A stretch of 7,469 nucleotides of DNA from Gemmatimonadota bacterium (lineage in GTDB: Bacteria; Latescibacterota; UBA2968; UBA8231), in NCBI GenBank assembly GCA_026706165.1, contig JAPOZF010000285.1, positions 1-7,469 on the forward strand, written 5' to 3'. Position numbers and translations under genes: made by a program. The notes beneath the pieces are model-generated. The model made no database searches. It had not been told where the DNA came from and saw only the letters and a program-made list of their open reading frames with translations. Shown one piece after another: positions 6,745 through 7,469 of the stretch. Within the stretch, counting starts at the first letter, position 1, and each line of letters begins with the position of its first letter.

Positions 6745-6758
6745 TCGGGAGGTTGCAC

Positions 6759-7214
6759 ATGCGTTGCCCGTTTTGCGATCACCAGGACGACCGCGTGGTC
6801 GACTCGAGGTCGTGCCGGGATGGCCAGGCCATCCGCAGACGCCGGGAATGCGTCAACTGCAATCAGCGGTTCACGACCTACGAATACATCGAACACGCAC
6901 CGCTGACCATCATCAAACGCGACGGCAGTCGGGAACCGTTCGACCGTGGCAAACTCCTCGGAAAAATCCAACTCGCCTGCTACAAGACACCTGTCTCCAG
7001 CGATCAGATCGAAGAGCTCGTCGACCAGGTCGAAAGCGAGTTGGGAAACCTTGCCGAGAAAGAGGTTCCAAGCATTCAGGTTGGTGAGTTGGTCATGGAG
7101 GCGTTGCGCAGGTTGAACGAAGTGGCTTATGTCCGGTTTGCGTCGGTCTATCGGCAATTCAGGGACAGGAGCGATTTCGTCCGCGAGTTGGAGCAGCTCT
7201 CACCGGCCCCCTGA
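6759..7214 (+). CDS. nrdR: Transcriptional repressor NrdR
   Basis: The 151-residue product is full length for NrdR, the ATP/dATP-sensing repressor of ribonucleotide reductase genes. The N-terminal zinc ribbon has Cys3, Cys6, Cys31 and Cys34 in MRCPFCDHQDDRVVDSR and RRRRECVNCNQRFTTYE; the Arg-rich segment between them contacts DNA in the family. The ATP-cone (about 47-137) contains LTIIKRDGSREPFDRGKLLGKI (49-70 region) and the VYRQF segment (130-134) near the end. The start is the ATG giving the universal MRCPFC, with GGGAGGT five nt upstream; an in-frame GTG at 6741 would add six residues not found in the family and lies in a hairpin. A match to its own binding site occurs 207 nt downstream of the gene, implying that it controls the next gene. 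Confidence 0.97.
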   Translation: MRCPFCDHQDDRVVDSRSCRDGQAIRRRRECVNCNQRFTTYEYIEHAPLTIIKRDGSREPFDRGKLLGKIQLACYKTPVSSDQIEELVDQVESELGNLAEKEVPSIQVGELVMEALRRLNEVAYVRFASVYRQFRDRSDFVRELEQLSPAP

Positions 7215-7244
7215 GAAGGCGGCATCCCTCCGGCCGGTACGCGG

Positions 7245-7296
7245 CGGGGCCGCAACGACGCCTGCCCTGCCCGCGAAAACAGAAATTGCGGCCCCG
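7245..7296. repeat. 11-bp inverted repeat downstream of nrdR
   Basis: CGGGGCCGCAA (7245-7255) is perfectly complementary to TTGCGGCCCCG (7286-7296), with a 30-nt spacer. It extends outward by one G-U and one G-C pair in RNA. No T run follows, so it is not a standard intrinsic terminator, although it lies where nrdR transcription should end. A factor-dependent terminator, an mRNA 3' stabiliser or a protein site are alternatives. Confidence 0.5.
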
Positions 7297-7326
7297 TCAG
7301 GCATCACCCCGGTTGAATCCGGCGTT

Positions 7327-7353
7327 TTCCGAGCCTCCTCGAACCCCTCGGAA
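7327..7353. repeat. 7-bp inverted repeat upstream of the terminal promoter
   Basis: TTCCGAG (7327-7333) and CTCGGAA (7347-7353) are perfectly complementary with a 13-nt spacer, ending 27 nt before the -35 element. It could be a short hairpin at the nrdR 3' end or an operator; nothing further can be said. Confidence 0.3.
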
Positions 7354-7380
7354 GCTCGATCCCGAGTCCCTTGAAATTCC

Positions 7381-7410
7381 TTGACACGCCAGAATCAAGG
7401 GCTGTATATT
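7381..7410 (+). promoter_or_regulatory. Sigma-70-type promoter reading out of the window
   Basis: A perfect TTGACA (7381-7386) is followed after 18 nt by TATATT (7405-7410), five of six matches to TATAAT, with TG directly in front of it (7403-7404) although without the one-base gap of a true extended -10. The predicted start is near 7417. It is the strongest promoter match in the window and drives a gene beyond the right edge. Confidence 0.7.
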
Positions 7411-7420
7411 CGAAGCGTTT

Positions 7421-7436
7421 CCACAATATCTTGTGT
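7421..7436. promoter_or_regulatory. Predicted NrdR box (operator)
   Basis: CCACAATATCTTGTGT matches the published NrdR-box consensus acaCwAtATaTwGtgt, as I recall it, at 14 of 16 positions; the mismatches are the first base and the tenth. All strongly conserved (upper-case) positions agree. It starts 10 nt after the -10 hexamer and so covers about +5 to +20 of the predicted transcript, a normal place for a repressor site, and nrdR itself is the gene immediately upstream. NrdR boxes usually occur as pairs about 31-32 bp apart; the best partner at that distance (7452-7467) matches only 9 of 16, so the second box is degenerate or absent. Confidence 0.65.
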
Positions 7437-7469
7437 TCCGTCTGGTAGCCAGCAGGATAGACTCTGGTT

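Noticed and set aside
6741..6758. GTG start extending nrdR by six residues
   Set aside because: NrdR proteins begin with MRCPFC; the ATG at 6759 has an ideal ribosome site, and the GTG is buried in the hairpin arm.
7433..7469. GTG opening a frame to the right edge (VFRLVASRIDSG)
   Set aside because: It lies within the NrdR box, has no ribosome site and is only 12 codons long in the window; too short to call.
1..7469. CRISPR arrays, tRNA or rRNA genes, insertion sequences, phage genes
   Set aside because: No regularly spaced repeats, no cloverleaf-like sequence, and no transposase or integrase motifs were seen on either strand.

Overview
This is a GC-rich bacterial window with every supported gene on the + strand. 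The gene order is [5'-truncated polytopic membrane protein]-[DUF6785/DUF6784-type membrane protein] // TPR protein-exbB-exbD-exbD-tonB // nrdR // promoter with a NrdR box leading out of the window. The paired ExbD subunits, the TPR gene fused into a Ton operon and the DUF6785-like pair suggest a diderm bacterium, perhaps from the FCB side or a candidate phylum such as Latescibacterota, Eisenbacteria or Hydrogenedentota. That placement is a guess from gene families and was not computed.

Positions 1-3060 hold two tightly spaced genes for large polytopic inner-membrane proteins. The first is cut by the window edge and resembles proteins often annotated as peptide or OPT-like transporters. The second matches my recollection of DUF6785 at the N-terminus and DUF6784 at the C-terminus. 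A consensus TTGACA -35 overlaps the stop codon of the second gene and probably begins the next transcription unit.

Positions 3135-6574 form a compact Ton energy-transduction operon. A secreted TPR protein comes first, then ExbB (proton channel), two different ExbD subunits and TonB. Junctions tighten downstream: a 50-nt gap with a hairpin, a 35-nt gap that can be read as a 12-codon minicistron, then GTGA and ATGA overlaps. The machine would use the proton motive force to drive outer-membrane TonB-dependent receptors, none of which lies in the window. An inverted repeat with a short T run after tonB may end the unit.

Positions 6575-6758 form a leader with a small ORF behind a strong ribosome site, followed by a hairpin just ahead of nrdR. 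nrdR (6759-7214) encodes a complete NrdR repressor with a zinc finger and ATP-cone. The 255-nt region after it carries two inverted repeats, a consensus-like sigma-70 promoter (TTGACA-18-TATATT) and, just past the -10, a palindrome at 7421-7436 that fits the published NrdR-box consensus at 15 of 16 positions when the outer, weakly conserved first base is the only outer mismatch allowed, or 14 of 16 counting strictly. This predicts that the unseen downstream gene is controlled by the NrdR encoded next to it, most likely a ribonucleotide reductase gene.
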